Source: Clostridia bacterium
Lineage (GTDB): Bacteria > Bacillota > Clostridia > Oscillospirales > Acutalibacteraceae
DNA length: 7,398 bases
Direction: 5' to 3'
NCBI GenBank assembly: GCA_017552845.1
Contig: JAFZOE010000347.1
Coordinates: forward strand, 1 to 7,398
In this document: piece after piece, positions 1 to 5,625 of the stretch
Position numbering within the stretch: position 1 is the first letter of the stretch
Layout of the letters: each line of letters opens with the position of its first letter
Made by a program: the position numbers and the translations under genes
Notes under the pieces: generated by a model
Database searches by the model: none
The model's input: the letters and a program-made list of their open reading frames with translations, nothing else
What the model was told of the DNA's origin: nothing

Positions 1-1
1 C

Positions 2-577
2 GATCATCAGGCGGCCGGTGAGAGCGACGGCAAGTATATCGGCTTCGGCTATCATGAGAGCAAGGATTCGCTCCGCTGGCTCGAATGGATGCTCGAGAGA
101 TTCGGCTCGGATATCGAGATTATCCTCCAGGGCGTCTCGATGGGCTGTGCGACAGTTCTCATGATGAGCGGCGACGCCTCCCTGCCCGAAAACGTCAAAT
201 TTACCGTGGCGGATTGTGGCTACACCTCGGCCTACGATCAGTTTGAGCATATTCTCAATGATTCCATGCATCTGCCGAATTTCCCGATTCTCTACACCTC
301 AAATATTTTCAATAAAGCCATCAACGGCTGGGATTTCAGGGATGCGGATCCGATAAATAAGGTTCAGACTGCAAAAGTTCCTATTCTGTTTATTCACGGC
401 GACAAGGATGATTTTGTTCCGACCTATATGGTGCATCAGCTCTATGCCGCCTGCTCAAGCGAATATAAAGACCTGCTCGTAATTCCCGGCGCAGGTCATG
501 CGGAGAGTTATCCGACAGACTCCGCCGCTTACGAAGCCAAGGTTAAGGAATTCGCAGATAAATTCCTTTCAAAATAA
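2..577 (+). CDS. Alpha/beta hydrolase (serine hydrolase), 5'-partial
   Basis: The reading frame is open from the left edge (first full codon at 2), so the start lies outside the window; an internal ATG at 89 is not the real start. Upstream of that ATG the frame reads DHQAAGESDGKYIGFG, matching the loop after strand 4 in clostridial alpha/beta hydrolases. The nucleophile elbow GVSMG puts the catalytic Ser at 137-139. The acid loop HGDKDDFVP fits HGxxDxxVP, with the Asp at 407-409, and the catalytic His lies in GAGHAES at 497-499. The full triad is therefore present and the enzyme should be active, probably as an esterase or peptidase on a small substrate that cannot be named. The loop usually reads DxRxHGxSxG in relatives I recall; here Arg and His are replaced by Gln and Ala. 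nrdR begins 21 bases downstream without a terminator between them, so the two are probably co-transcribed. Family is confident; substrate is unknown. Confidence 0.9.
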   Translation, partial: DHQAAGESDGKYIGFGYHESKDSLRWLEWMLERFGSDIEIILQGVSMGCATVLMMSGDASLPENVKFTVADCGYTSAYDQFEHILNDSMHLPNFPILYTSNIFNKAINGWDFRDADPINKVQTAKVPILFIHGDKDDFVPTYMVHQLYAACSSEYKDLLVIPGAGHAESYPTDSAAYEAKVKEFADKFLSK

Positions 578-584
578 TTTCCAT

Positions 585-590
585 AAGGGG
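585..590 (+). promoter_or_regulatory. Ribosome binding site of nrdR
   Basis: AAGGGG lies 8 bases before the ATG at 599. It supports that start, which also places the first zinc-ribbon cysteine at residue 3 as in other NrdR proteins. Confidence 0.8.
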
Positions 591-598
591 TAATTGCA

Positions 599-1066
599 AT
601 GAAATGTCCGTTTTGCTCATGCGAAGACAGTAAGGTAATCGATTCAAGGCCGACCGATGAGGGCGAGCGCATCAGAAGAAGAAGGGAATGCAATTCCTGC
701 GGCAAGCGCTTCACAACCTATGAAATCGTTGAGACCGTGCCCGTAATCGTCGTCAAGAAGGATCATTCGAGACAGGTTTTCGACCGTGACAAGCTTTTCC
801 GCGGTATGCTCAAATCCTGCGAGAAGAGACCGGTTTCCCTCGATCAGCTTGAAAAGGCGGTTGACAATATCGAGCTCCAGCTTCAGAGCGGACTCGACAG
901 AGAGGTCAGCAGCGAGGTTATCGGCGAGCTTGCCATGGAGCAGCTCAGAGACCTCGACGAGGTTGCCTATGTCCGCTTTGCATCCGTTTACAGACAGTTT
1001 AAGGATATCAATACTTTTATGGAAGAGCTGGCGAAACTGCTCAGCGATTCCGGCAAGGAAGCGTAA
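599..1066 (+). CDS. nrdR: Transcriptional repressor NrdR
   Basis: NrdR senses ATP/dATP and represses ribonucleotide reductase operons by binding NrdR boxes. The 155-residue protein has the full family architecture and typical length. An N-terminal zinc ribbon uses Cys3, Cys6, Cys31 and Cys34 (MKCPFC and CNSCGKRFTTYE), with the conserved VIDSRP and RIRRRREC segments between them. An ATP-cone follows from about residue 46 to 136 (VIVVKKD, the FDRDKLFRGM nucleotide-binding stretch, and VAYVRFASVYRQF near its end). The start is fixed by AAGGGG 8 bases upstream. Its stop codon shares one base with the start of the lipoprotein gene downstream, so the two are translationally coupled. No ribonucleotide reductase gene lies in this window, so its targets are elsewhere. 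NrdR of this kind is usually cytoplasmic and zinc-dependent. The identification is close to certain. Confidence 0.97.
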   Translation: MKCPFCSCEDSKVIDSRPTDEGERIRRRRECNSCGKRFTTYEIVETVPVIVVKKDHSRQVFDRDKLFRGMLKSCEKRPVSLDQLEKAVDNIELQLQSGLDREVSSEVIGELAMEQLRDLDEVAYVRFASVYRQFKDINTFMEELAKLLSDSGKEA

Positions 1067-1920
1067 TGAAAAAACTTATCTGCATCGCTCTGGCGGCGCT
1101 TATGCTTATGCTGACAGCCTGCGGAGCCGCGGAGCCTAAAACGATATATAAAGACACGCTTGTTATCACGAATGAAGAGAAGACTTTTGAAGGGGCGAAG
1201 GAGCGTTACAGAGCTGTGCTCGAATCTCTCAAAACGAGAGTCACTCTGCTTGAGGAGAGCCACAATCAGTCCGTAAAACTCGAAAATCCCGATTCCTACT
1301 TTCTTGATGACAATTATATCCTGCGCTCTTTTGATCCGTTTGCGGTCTCCTCGTTTGAGATGACAGATAAGATAAATGATTCGGTAACAAGCGAAAATGC
1401 TTCCGAAATATTCAAAGACGATGCCGGAAACAGCAATGTCATTTTCAGCCGAGACGACGGTGGTTATACTCTTCAGTTCATGAACGAAGGGTTGACAGAA
1501 ACATATAAGTCCGAATATGACGCCAAAACCGATTCCTTCAGATTCACCTATAATGAAGACGGTCAGGCTCCGGAGCTTAAAAGCGAGTTTCTCGAATTTG
1601 TCACCGTCTCCGACGGCACATATATAATCCAGAGCAGTAAATCAAGATGTTTCATCGAATATGATGCAGACGGCAACATAGTTTCTTTCACCTGCTCAAC
1701 CCTCAAGGAAAAGGAATACACGCAGGAAGACAGCGTATATAAAGCAAACGCCGCGTCGCTGACTATGTTCAAGAGCAAAATCGACAACGGCAAAAAGACC
1801 GATTATGAGAGCATCCGCGAATACAGCGAAGGCGTGCTCACTCATATTGACACGGTCGAAGAAAAGGTGAACGAAATTCAGATTTACGCGGATATGTATG
1901 AATCTGCATTCGTTCAGTAA
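1066..1920 (+). CDS. Putative lipoprotein of unknown function
   Basis: This 284-residue protein begins with a clear lipoprotein signal: MKK, a hydrophobic core (about residues 4-17), and the lipobox LTAC with the lipidated Cys19 (codon 1120-1122). It should be exported, cleaved by signal peptidase II and anchored on the outer face of the cytoplasmic membrane. The mature part is acidic and polar, with no further membrane segment. Residues about 38-60 look helical. The middle (about 100-220) alternates short strand-like stretches (VIFSRDDGGYTLQF, RFTYNEDG, CFIEYDADGNIVSF), suggesting a beta-rich fold. The C-terminus is again charged and probably helical. I recognise no domain or catalytic motif. 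The ATG overlaps the nrdR stop codon by one base (TAATG), and AAGGAA at 1055-1060 provides a ribosome binding site 5 bases upstream. A terminator-like hairpin follows. The gene and its localisation are well supported; its role is unknown. Confidence 0.85.
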   Translation: MKKLICIALAALMLMLTACGAAEPKTIYKDTLVITNEEKTFEGAKERYRAVLESLKTRVTLLEESHNQSVKLENPDSYFLDDNYILRSFDPFAVSSFEMTDKINDSVTSENASEIFKDDAGNSNVIFSRDDGGYTLQFMNEGLTETYKSEYDAKTDSFRFTYNEDGQAPELKSEFLEFVTVSDGTYIIQSSKSRCFIEYDADGNIVSFTCSTLKEKEYTQEDSVYKANAASLTMFKSKIDNGKKTDYESIREYSEGVLTHIDTVEEKVNEIQIYADMYESAFVQ

Positions 1921-1938
1921 ACTCAATAAATATACTCA

Positions 1939-1970
1939 ACCCGCAAGGCTGCCCGTATAGCCCTGCGGGT
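1939..1970 (+). terminator. Terminator-like hairpin after the nrdR-lipoprotein operon
   Basis: ACCCGCA (1939-1945) pairs with TGCGGGT (1964-1970), and GGCT (1947-1950) with AGCC (1959-1962), giving 11 pairs with one A/C mismatch and an 8-base loop. The tail after it (ATTATATATT) is A/T-rich but not a clean T-run, so termination may be weaker than usual. Its place between two operons and just before a new promoter supports the call. Confidence 0.65.
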
Positions 1971-1987
1971 ATTATATATTCTCAATA

Positions 1988-2017
1988 TTGACTATTATTC
2001 ATTCTCTATGTTAAAAT
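1988..2017 (+). promoter_or_regulatory. Predicted sigma-A type promoter of the six-gene operon
   Basis: TTGACT (1988-1993) matches the -35 consensus at five of six positions. TAAAAT (2012-2017) matches the -10 at five of six with an 18-base spacer, and TG at 2009-2010 forms an extended -10. Transcription would start near 2024, leaving a leader of about 30 bases before the GTG start at 2056. The surrounding A/T-rich stretch contrasts with the more G/C-rich genes. Not experimentally shown. Confidence 0.65.
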
Positions 2018-2042
2018 AAATATGTATATATCAATCCGATCA

Positions 2043-2050
2043 GGGGAGGG
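2043..2050 (+). promoter_or_regulatory. Ribosome binding site deciding a GTG start
   Basis: GGGGAGGG lies 5 bases before GTG 2056 and 3 bases before an overlapping ATG at 2054. Only the GTG is in frame with the phosphoesterase; the ATG frame stops after 27 codons at 2137. The GTG is chosen because the first metal-binding motif (FADIQE) begins only 18 residues in, which rules out later starts. Confidence 0.7.
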
Positions 2051-2055
2051 ATAAT

Positions 2056-3165
2056 GTGCAGAATACCGAGCTCTTTTTCAACTCCGGCAATTTCCGTGTG
2101 GTGCAGTTTGCGGATATTCAGGAGCAATACCGGGTGAATCCGAATACGCTCAGGCTCATGAACGCAGTGCTTGACGCGGCGAAACCCGATTTTGTTGTGC
2201 TGACCGGCGACCAGGTGAAGGGCTACGCTCTCGATTTATTCACCGATACGCGCAGGCGCACCAACGAGGTTATAAAAACCATCTGCGAGCCGATGACCTC
2301 GAGAGGAATTCCTTTTACGGCAACCTTCGGCAATCATGACAGCCAGTGCGGAATCAGCAATGCCGAGCAGTTTGAAATGTATAAGGCGCTGCCCGGATTC
2401 GTCTGGAATGAGGGACCCGGCCAGGGAGATGAGGGCACCTTCTGCCTGAGCGTTGAGGATAAGATTCTCATATATATTTTCGATACCCATGCCAAAGACG
2501 GTGCCGGCGGTTTCGGAGCACTGCATAAGAATCAGGTGGAGTGGTATCGCAGCACGCGCGACGCCTTTGAATCTAAATACGGCAAAGTTCTGCCGTCATT
2601 CGCTTTTCAGCATATCCCGACTCCCGAGTATTTTGAAGTTCTCAAGCAGGTCGGCAGATTCTCGCGCGGCGGCGTGAGAGCTTACGGCAATTTCAGCAAT
2701 CAATGGTATAAGCTCGATCCTCACAATGTGAATTCAATCAGGGATTTCATGGGCGAATCGCCCGCAACTTCAAAAATAAACAGCGGCGAGGTCGAGGCAT
2801 TCCTCGAGAAGGGTGAGATGCGCGCTCTTATTGCCGGCCATAATCATAATGACAGTTTCCTCGCGGAGTATAAGGGCATGTATCTGGGATTCACCCAGAG
2901 CTGCGGCTTCAGCGCTTACGGCCCGGGTCTGCTGCGCGGCGCGAGATATATTGATATTAAGCCATCGGGCGAATTCAAAACAGGCACATATACCTTCGCC
3001 GAGCTTATCGGCGACATAACCGATAAAAAGCTGACCTATACGCTCTATGAGATGGCGCCTGTCAGCATTGAAGGCACCAAAACCTTCTTCCGCGAAGCGG
3101 GGATAGTGCTCGGCGCGGCGGGAGCCGCAATAGGCGGAGCGCTGCTCATGAAAAAAAGGAAATAA
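2056..3165 (+). CDS. Calcineurin-like metallophosphoesterase with C-terminal membrane tail
   Basis: A 369-residue two-metal phosphoesterase. The ordered motifs of the calcineurin-like fold are visible: FADIQE (Asp20, with Gln22 where the common motif has His), LTGDQ (Asp52), FGNHD (Asn93, His94), FQHIP (His186) and AGHNHND (His262, His264). These residues should bind a dinuclear metal centre and hydrolyse a phosphoester; the substrate cannot be told. Relatives resemble the purple-acid-phosphatase-like branch found in Clostridia. There is no N-terminal signal peptide: the catalytic domain begins almost at residue 13. The last 23 residues hold a small-residue-rich hydrophobic stretch (about 349-365) followed by KKRK, which looks like a C-terminal tail anchor leaving the enzyme on the cytoplasmic side. 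It starts with GTG behind a strong ribosome binding site and is the first gene of the operon; the next gene begins one base after its stop. Confidence 0.9.
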   Translation: MQNTELFFNSGNFRVVQFADIQEQYRVNPNTLRLMNAVLDAAKPDFVVLTGDQVKGYALDLFTDTRRRTNEVIKTICEPMTSRGIPFTATFGNHDSQCGISNAEQFEMYKALPGFVWNEGPGQGDEGTFCLSVEDKILIYIFDTHAKDGAGGFGALHKNQVEWYRSTRDAFESKYGKVLPSFAFQHIPTPEYFEVLKQVGRFSRGGVRAYGNFSNQWYKLDPHNVNSIRDFMGESPATSKINSGEVEAFLEKGEMRALIAGHNHNDSFLAEYKGMYLGFTQSCGFSAYGPGLLRGARYIDIKPSGEFKTGTYTFAELIGDITDKKLTYTLYEMAPVSIEGTKTFFREAGIVLGAAGAAIGGALLMKKRK

Positions 3166-3166
3166 T

Positions 3167-3853
3167 ATGGGTAAAATCATAGGTCTCGGCGGCGGAAGAT
3201 TCGACAACGGCGAGATGCAGAATGTCGCTGAATATATTATTTCGCTGGCGGAAAAAGAAAACCCCAAGCTCATTTTTCTGCCGACCGCGAGCTTTGACAA
3301 CTGCGATGACAACTGCGATGTGATTGCCGTCTTTTCCTCTCTCGGTTGTGAATGCGAAATTCTGAAGCTCACCGACGCTTCACTTTCTTATGTGGATATT
3401 GAGAATACAATTCTCTCCGCAGATATCATTTATGCAGATGGCGGAAATCTGAAATTCATGATGAATACTTTCAGAAGCACCGGCGCGGATAAAGCGCTGA
3501 AAAAGGCTTATGAGCGCGGAGTCATACTTTCGGGTCTCAGCTCGGGAATGATGTGCTGGTTTGCGGAAGGATATGACGACTGCGGTGAAGACGGCGCTTT
3601 TGAATGGATTGCCTGCATCGGCCTTCTTCCCTATGCCGCCTGCCCGCATTTTGAGGGCGGAAACTGGGGCTCTTTCGCCGACGCCGTGAAGGGCAGGGAG
3701 TATTCCGCCTTCGCCATGGAAAACGGCGCGGCGCTTGTGGTTATTGACGGCAGTTATTCGGTTATCTGCGGCAATGAGGGCGGCAGAGTCTATTATTTTG
3801 ATAAGGATAAAAAACACGAAAAGAGCATTTTCGGCGGAGAAGAGCAGAGATGA
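3167..3853 (+). CDS. Peptidase S51 (dipeptidase E-like) family protein
   Basis: At 228 residues this is the size of the PepE/S51 family, which has a class I glutamine-amidotransferase-like fold and, in PepE, cleaves Asp-X dipeptides. Visible features in order: an N-terminal glycine-rich strand-turn (IIGLGGG), LIFLPTAS (about 35-42), IIYADGGN (about 87-94, the GGGN-like turn), the nucleophile elbow GLSSGMMCWF with likely catalytic Ser125, and LLPYAACPHFEG with likely catalytic His161. The family elbow is normally GxSAG; Ser replaces Ala here. The layout is closer to the Listeria Lmo0363-like branch than to Salmonella PepE, so peptide specificity should not be assumed. No signal peptide; cytoplasmic. 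A perfect 12-base tandem repeat duplicates DNCD at residues 44-51. The gene starts one base after the phosphoesterase stop, with an AAGGA site upstream, and overlaps the next gene by four bases. Confidence 0.88.
   Translation: MGKIIGLGGGRFDNGEMQNVAEYIISLAEKENPKLIFLPTASFDNCDDNCDVIAVFSSLGCECEILKLTDASLSYVDIENTILSADIIYADGGNLKFMMNTFRSTGADKALKKAYERGVILSGLSSGMMCWFAEGYDDCGEDGAFEWIACIGLLPYAACPHFEGGNWGSFADAVKGREYSAFAMENGAALVVIDGSYSVICGNEGGRVYYFDKDKKHEKSIFGGEEQR
3296..3319 (+). repeat. Perfect 12-base tandem duplication inside the S51 gene
   Basis: GACAACTGCGAT occurs twice back to back (3296-3307 and 3308-3319), encoding Asp-Asn-Cys-Asp twice. The unit is a multiple of three, so the frame is kept. It looks like a recent slippage or duplication event in a surface loop following the PTAS segment. 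Confidence 0.9.
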
Positions 3854-4401
3854 AATATAATCCCGATATAATAAAAAGCAACAGAAAAACAGTTCAGCTC
3901 GAATTGCGTGCGGACGGCAAGCTTGTAGTCCGCGCGCCCAAGAGAATGCCCTATCGCGAGATTGAGGAATATGTCAATTCCAATGAAAAATGGATTGAGA
4001 GGGCGCTCTCAAAGCATAAGACTCTCTATGGCGAGCCTCTCCCCGTTTATACCGATGAGGAGCTCGCGCAGATTACGGCATTTGCAAAAGCGATAATTCC
4101 GCAGAGGGTTGAGTATTACGCAAATCTGCTCGGCGTCACTTACGGAAAAATATCTATAAGGCATCCGAAAACAAGATGGGGCAGCTGCTCGGCGGAAGGC
4201 AATCTCAGTTTCAGCTGTCTGCTCAGCCAGATGCCGCTTGAGGTGCTCGACAGCGTCGTGGTTCACGAGCTCTGTCACCGCAAGCATATGAATCACTCTA
4301 AGAGATTCTACGAGGAGATACTCCGCGTTATGCCCGATTATTTTGAGAGAGAAAAATGGCTCAAATCAAACGGGAAAAGATACTCGGGAAGGTTACCGTG
4401 A
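3850..4401 (+). CDS. YgjP/M48-type zinc metallopeptidase (DUF45 family)
   Basis: A 183-residue protein of the YgjP-like (DUF45) metallopeptidase family, related to SprT and WrpA-type minigluzincins. The N-terminal part (about 8-60) is the usual small beta/helix region including LVVRAPKRM and a helix ending in NEKWIERAL. Next comes the family signature TRWGSCSAEGNLSFS (about 108-122), then the zinc site VVHELCHRKHMNHS: His139, Glu140 and His143 form HExxH, and His149 is the likely third ligand. All catalytic residues are intact. No signal peptide or membrane segment, so it should act in the cytoplasm; its natural substrate is not known. Length is a little shorter than the roughly 230 residues common in this family, mostly at the N-terminus. 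The start overlaps the previous stop as ATGA, with GGAG 10 bases upstream, and the stop overlaps the next start by one base. Confidence 0.92.
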   Translation: MKYNPDIIKSNRKTVQLELRADGKLVVRAPKRMPYREIEEYVNSNEKWIERALSKHKTLYGEPLPVYTDEELAQITAFAKAIIPQRVEYYANLLGVTYGKISIRHPKTRWGSCSAEGNLSFSCLLSQMPLEVLDSVVVHELCHRKHMNHSKRFYEEILRVMPDYFEREKWLKSNGKRYSGRLP

Positions 4402-5144
4402 TGGATGAAATCAAAATCAACAAACCGAATAAAAGCAGGGTATTCGGCGCATTTTTGCTGATTATCGGCATTTTCGGCGTGCTTGTCATAATGCACCGCC
4501 TTTCATACTATGTCTATGAATATGATCCGAAGTGGAGCCCGGTTGACTACGGCAAACTGAATGTGCTCTCGTTTTTCACGATTCACAGCAACATCCTCGC
4601 TTCGGTTTATCTGATAATCAAGGGGATTGCCGTTTTCGGCAGTAAAAGGGCGCAGAAGATTGCATTCAATCCGACCTTCACACTGCTGGTGACGACCTAT
4701 ATTCTGCTCGCGGGAATAGTTTATACAAGCGGCTTTCCGCTTAAAATGTCGCCGCCGCTTACCTGGGATACGCCCTATAACGCGATGCACAGCTTTACTC
4801 AGATTTTTCATCATATGATAATGCCGCCGCTGATGGTGATTATCTTCCTTTTCCCGGCAACCGATGAAAAAATCGGCAAAAAGGCGCCGTGGATTGCGGG
4901 CATATATCCGCTCGTCTATTCTCTCTTTTCAATGGCGAGGGGAGTGCTCGGCAGAATGCACTTTTATCCCTATCCGTTTTACAGACCGGAATTCTTTTAC
5001 AATATGGTATTCAAGGGAAAAGAACTCAATCTTCCCGTCGCATACGCCCTTATGGTTCCCGCCCTCGCAGGCGGAATCGGCATATTCATCGGCACTGCTG
5101 CAATATTAAGGGCAATTTACAATAAAAGGATAAAGGAGAACTGA
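4401..5144 (+). CDS. Pr6Pr family multi-pass membrane protein
   Basis: A 247-residue integral membrane protein with about six hydrophobic helices (roughly 14-32, 56-79, 93-109, 128-150, 160-178, 214-238). Features typical of the Pr6Pr family, related to FAR-17a/AIG1, are visible: SFFTIHSNIL (Thr60, Ser63, Asn64), HHMIMPP (His138 and the HxxxP pattern), YPLVYSLFSMARG and YPYPF. In the animal relatives AIG1 and ADTRP a membrane Thr and His hydrolyse fatty-acid esters of hydroxy fatty acids; Thr60 and His138 could be their counterparts, but activity in bacterial Pr6Pr proteins is not established to my knowledge. I place the start at ATG 4401, which shares its A with the previous stop (TGATG) and has GGGAAGG 8 bases upstream. 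The longer in-frame ATG at 4356 would overlap the metallopeptidase by 46 bases and add a hydrophilic leader with no evident purpose. The flavodoxin gene follows after one base. Confidence 0.8.
   Translation: MDEIKINKPNKSRVFGAFLLIIGIFGVLVIMHRLSYYVYEYDPKWSPVDYGKLNVLSFFTIHSNILASVYLIIKGIAVFGSKRAQKIAFNPTFTLLVTTYILLAGIVYTSGFPLKMSPPLTWDTPYNAMHSFTQIFHHMIMPPLMVIIFLFPATDEKIGKKAPWIAGIYPLVYSLFSMARGVLGRMHFYPYPFYRPEFFYNMVFKGKELNLPVAYALMVPALAGGIGIFIGTAAILRAIYNKRIKEN
5132..5138 (+). promoter_or_regulatory. Ribosome binding site of the flavodoxin gene
   Basis: AAAGGAG, 7 bases before ATG 5146 and overlapping the end of the Pr6Pr gene. It is the closest match to the ideal Shine-Dalgarno sequence in the window, suggesting the flavodoxin may be made at a higher level than its neighbours. 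Confidence 0.75.
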
Positions 5145-5145
5145 T

Positions 5146-5613
5146 ATGAAAAGACTTGTTGCATATTTTTCCGCAGAGGGAACGACGAAAAAAGTCGCCG
5201 AGCGTATAGCAACGGCGGCAAACAGCGATTTATTTGAGATTACGCCCGAAACCCCCTATACCAAGGCCGACCTTAACTGGATGGATAAACAGAGCCGTTC
5301 ATCTCTCGAGATGAAGGATAAATCCTCGCGCCCCGCCATCGCGGAAATGCCCGAAAAAATCGCGGAATATGATGAAATTATCCTCGGCTTTCCGATCTGG
5401 TGGTATATCGCCCCGACTATTGTCAACACCTTCCTCGAGGGAGCGGATTTCTCGGGTAAGCGCATAATTCTTTTTGCCACCTCGGGCGGCAGCGGATTCG
5501 GCCAGACCGTCAAGAATCTTCAGCCCAGCGCACCCGGCGCTGAGATTATTGAGGGCAGAGTCCTCAACCGCGCGGGCGACAATGACATCATCGATTTTGT
5601 GAATTCTCTGTAA
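5146..5613 (+). CDS. Flavodoxin (short-chain, FMN-binding)
   Basis: A 155-residue single-domain flavodoxin, an FMN-bound one-electron carrier or flavodoxin-like oxidoreductase in the cytoplasm. The phosphate-binding loop after the first strand reads YFSAEGTTKKVAERI (about 7-21), with Ser9, Gly12, Thr13 and Thr14 positioned for the FMN phosphate. The second FMN loop is IILGFPIWWYIAPTIV (about 78-93), whose Trp/Tyr can stack on the flavin. ILFATSGGSGFG (about 107-118) forms the third loop. This pattern is that of the flavodoxin group common in Clostridia that replaces or complements ferredoxin. No fused domain, signal or membrane segment. Start by ATG 5146, one base after the membrane protein's stop. 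Its redox partner is not evident from the neighbourhood: no other obvious redox enzyme is encoded in the operon. Confidence 0.92.
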   Translation: MKRLVAYFSAEGTTKKVAERIATAANSDLFEITPETPYTKADLNWMDKQSRSSLEMKDKSSRPAIAEMPEKIAEYDEIILGFPIWWYIAPTIVNTFLEGADFSGKRIILFATSGGSGFGQTVKNLQPSAPGAEIIEGRVLNRAGDNDIIDFVNSL

Positions 5614-5625
5614 GGGGTGCGGATT

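Noticed and set aside
786..1139. 117-codon open frame on the plus strand overlapping nrdR
   Set aside because: Out of frame with nrdR, Ser/Arg-rich shadow composition, and crossing the nrdR-lipoprotein junction where both real genes are certain.
2018..2037. A/T-rich TATGTATATATC stretch considered as a possible NrdR box
   Set aside because: It lacks the paired ACAC/GTGT ends of the NrdR-box consensus and no ribonucleotide reductase gene is downstream; it is better explained as A/T-rich promoter surroundings.
2770..3372. 200-codon open frame on the minus strand across the end of the phosphoesterase gene
   Set aside because: It lies opposite two genes with clear family motifs, has no ribosome binding site or recognisable motif, and its sequence is what the antisense of Ala/Gly-rich codons gives.
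3380..3817. 145-codon open frame on the minus strand within the S51 gene
   Set aside because: Fully antisense to a well-supported gene with intact motifs; no motif or start signal of its own.
4356..4400. Upstream ATG extending the Pr6Pr protein by 15 residues
   Set aside because: It would overlap the metallopeptidase gene by 46 bases, while ATG 4401 has the typical TGATG overlap and a GGGAAGG site at a good distance.
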